5,177 nt of DNA, from NCBI GenBank assembly GCA_030609345.1, contig JAUWCK010000095.1:1-5177 (forward strand), read 5' to 3'. The notes below the pieces were generated by a model. That model was not told where the DNA came from and ran no database searches. It saw only the letters and a program-made list of their open reading frames with translations. The stretch comes from Methanosarcinales archaeon. GTDB taxonomy: Archaea > Halobacteriota > Methanosarcinia > Methanosarcinales > Methanogasteraceae. Positions 5,175 through 5,177 of this stretch are shown here, piece by piece. Position numbers and translations under genes: made by a program. Position 1 is the first letter of the stretch; every line of letters starts with the position of its first letter.

Positions 5175-5177
5175 GAT

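Overview
The window reads as a piece of prokaryotic chromosome, most likely archaeal (a methanogen- or ANME-like euryarchaeon). That placement is an inference from the style of the Fic-winged-helix and MNT/HEPN genes, the IS4-type transposase remnant and the GMP synthetase wording; a bacterium cannot be excluded from this sequence alone.

Layout. (1) Bases 1-77 are the last codons of an unidentified plus-strand gene, followed after 10 nt by a strong stem-loop. (2) Bases about 187-2508 form an accessory island on the plus strand: a broken winged-helix C-terminus of a lost gene, a cluster of short repeats, a 33-codon small ORF, a Fic-type nucleotidyltransferase with a winged-helix tail and a single-base frameshift near its end, a second short-repeat cluster, a 12-codon mini-ORF and a tightly coupled MNT nucleotidyltransferase/HEPN pair of the toxin-antitoxin type. 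(3) Bases 2622-4163 encode a full-length single-chain GMP synthetase (guaA), a housekeeping gene with visibly different arginine codon use. (4) Bases 4207-4874 on the minus strand are a decayed IS4-family transposase that can be read almost end to end only by crossing about six single-base frameshifts. (5) The right end is gene-free and finishes in an inverted repeat whose arms are each built from three 9-bp CGCRGAGNN units.

How the parts relate. The Fic protein and the MNT protein both belong to families that transfer NMP groups from NTPs to protein targets; the HEPN protein belongs to a family of metal-independent RNases that MNT partners restrain. Two NMP-transfer genes next to an RNase toxin candidate look like a small toxin-antitoxin or defence island. 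The strongest unexplained signal is a duplication: a winged-helix gene end, then about 95 bp carrying short direct repeats of about 12 bp, then a start region encoding MTDQ[IV]xEMK occurs twice (384 to 478 and 1644 to 1743). The island therefore seems to have grown by repeating one unit and then decaying. guaA is probably an unrelated core neighbour.
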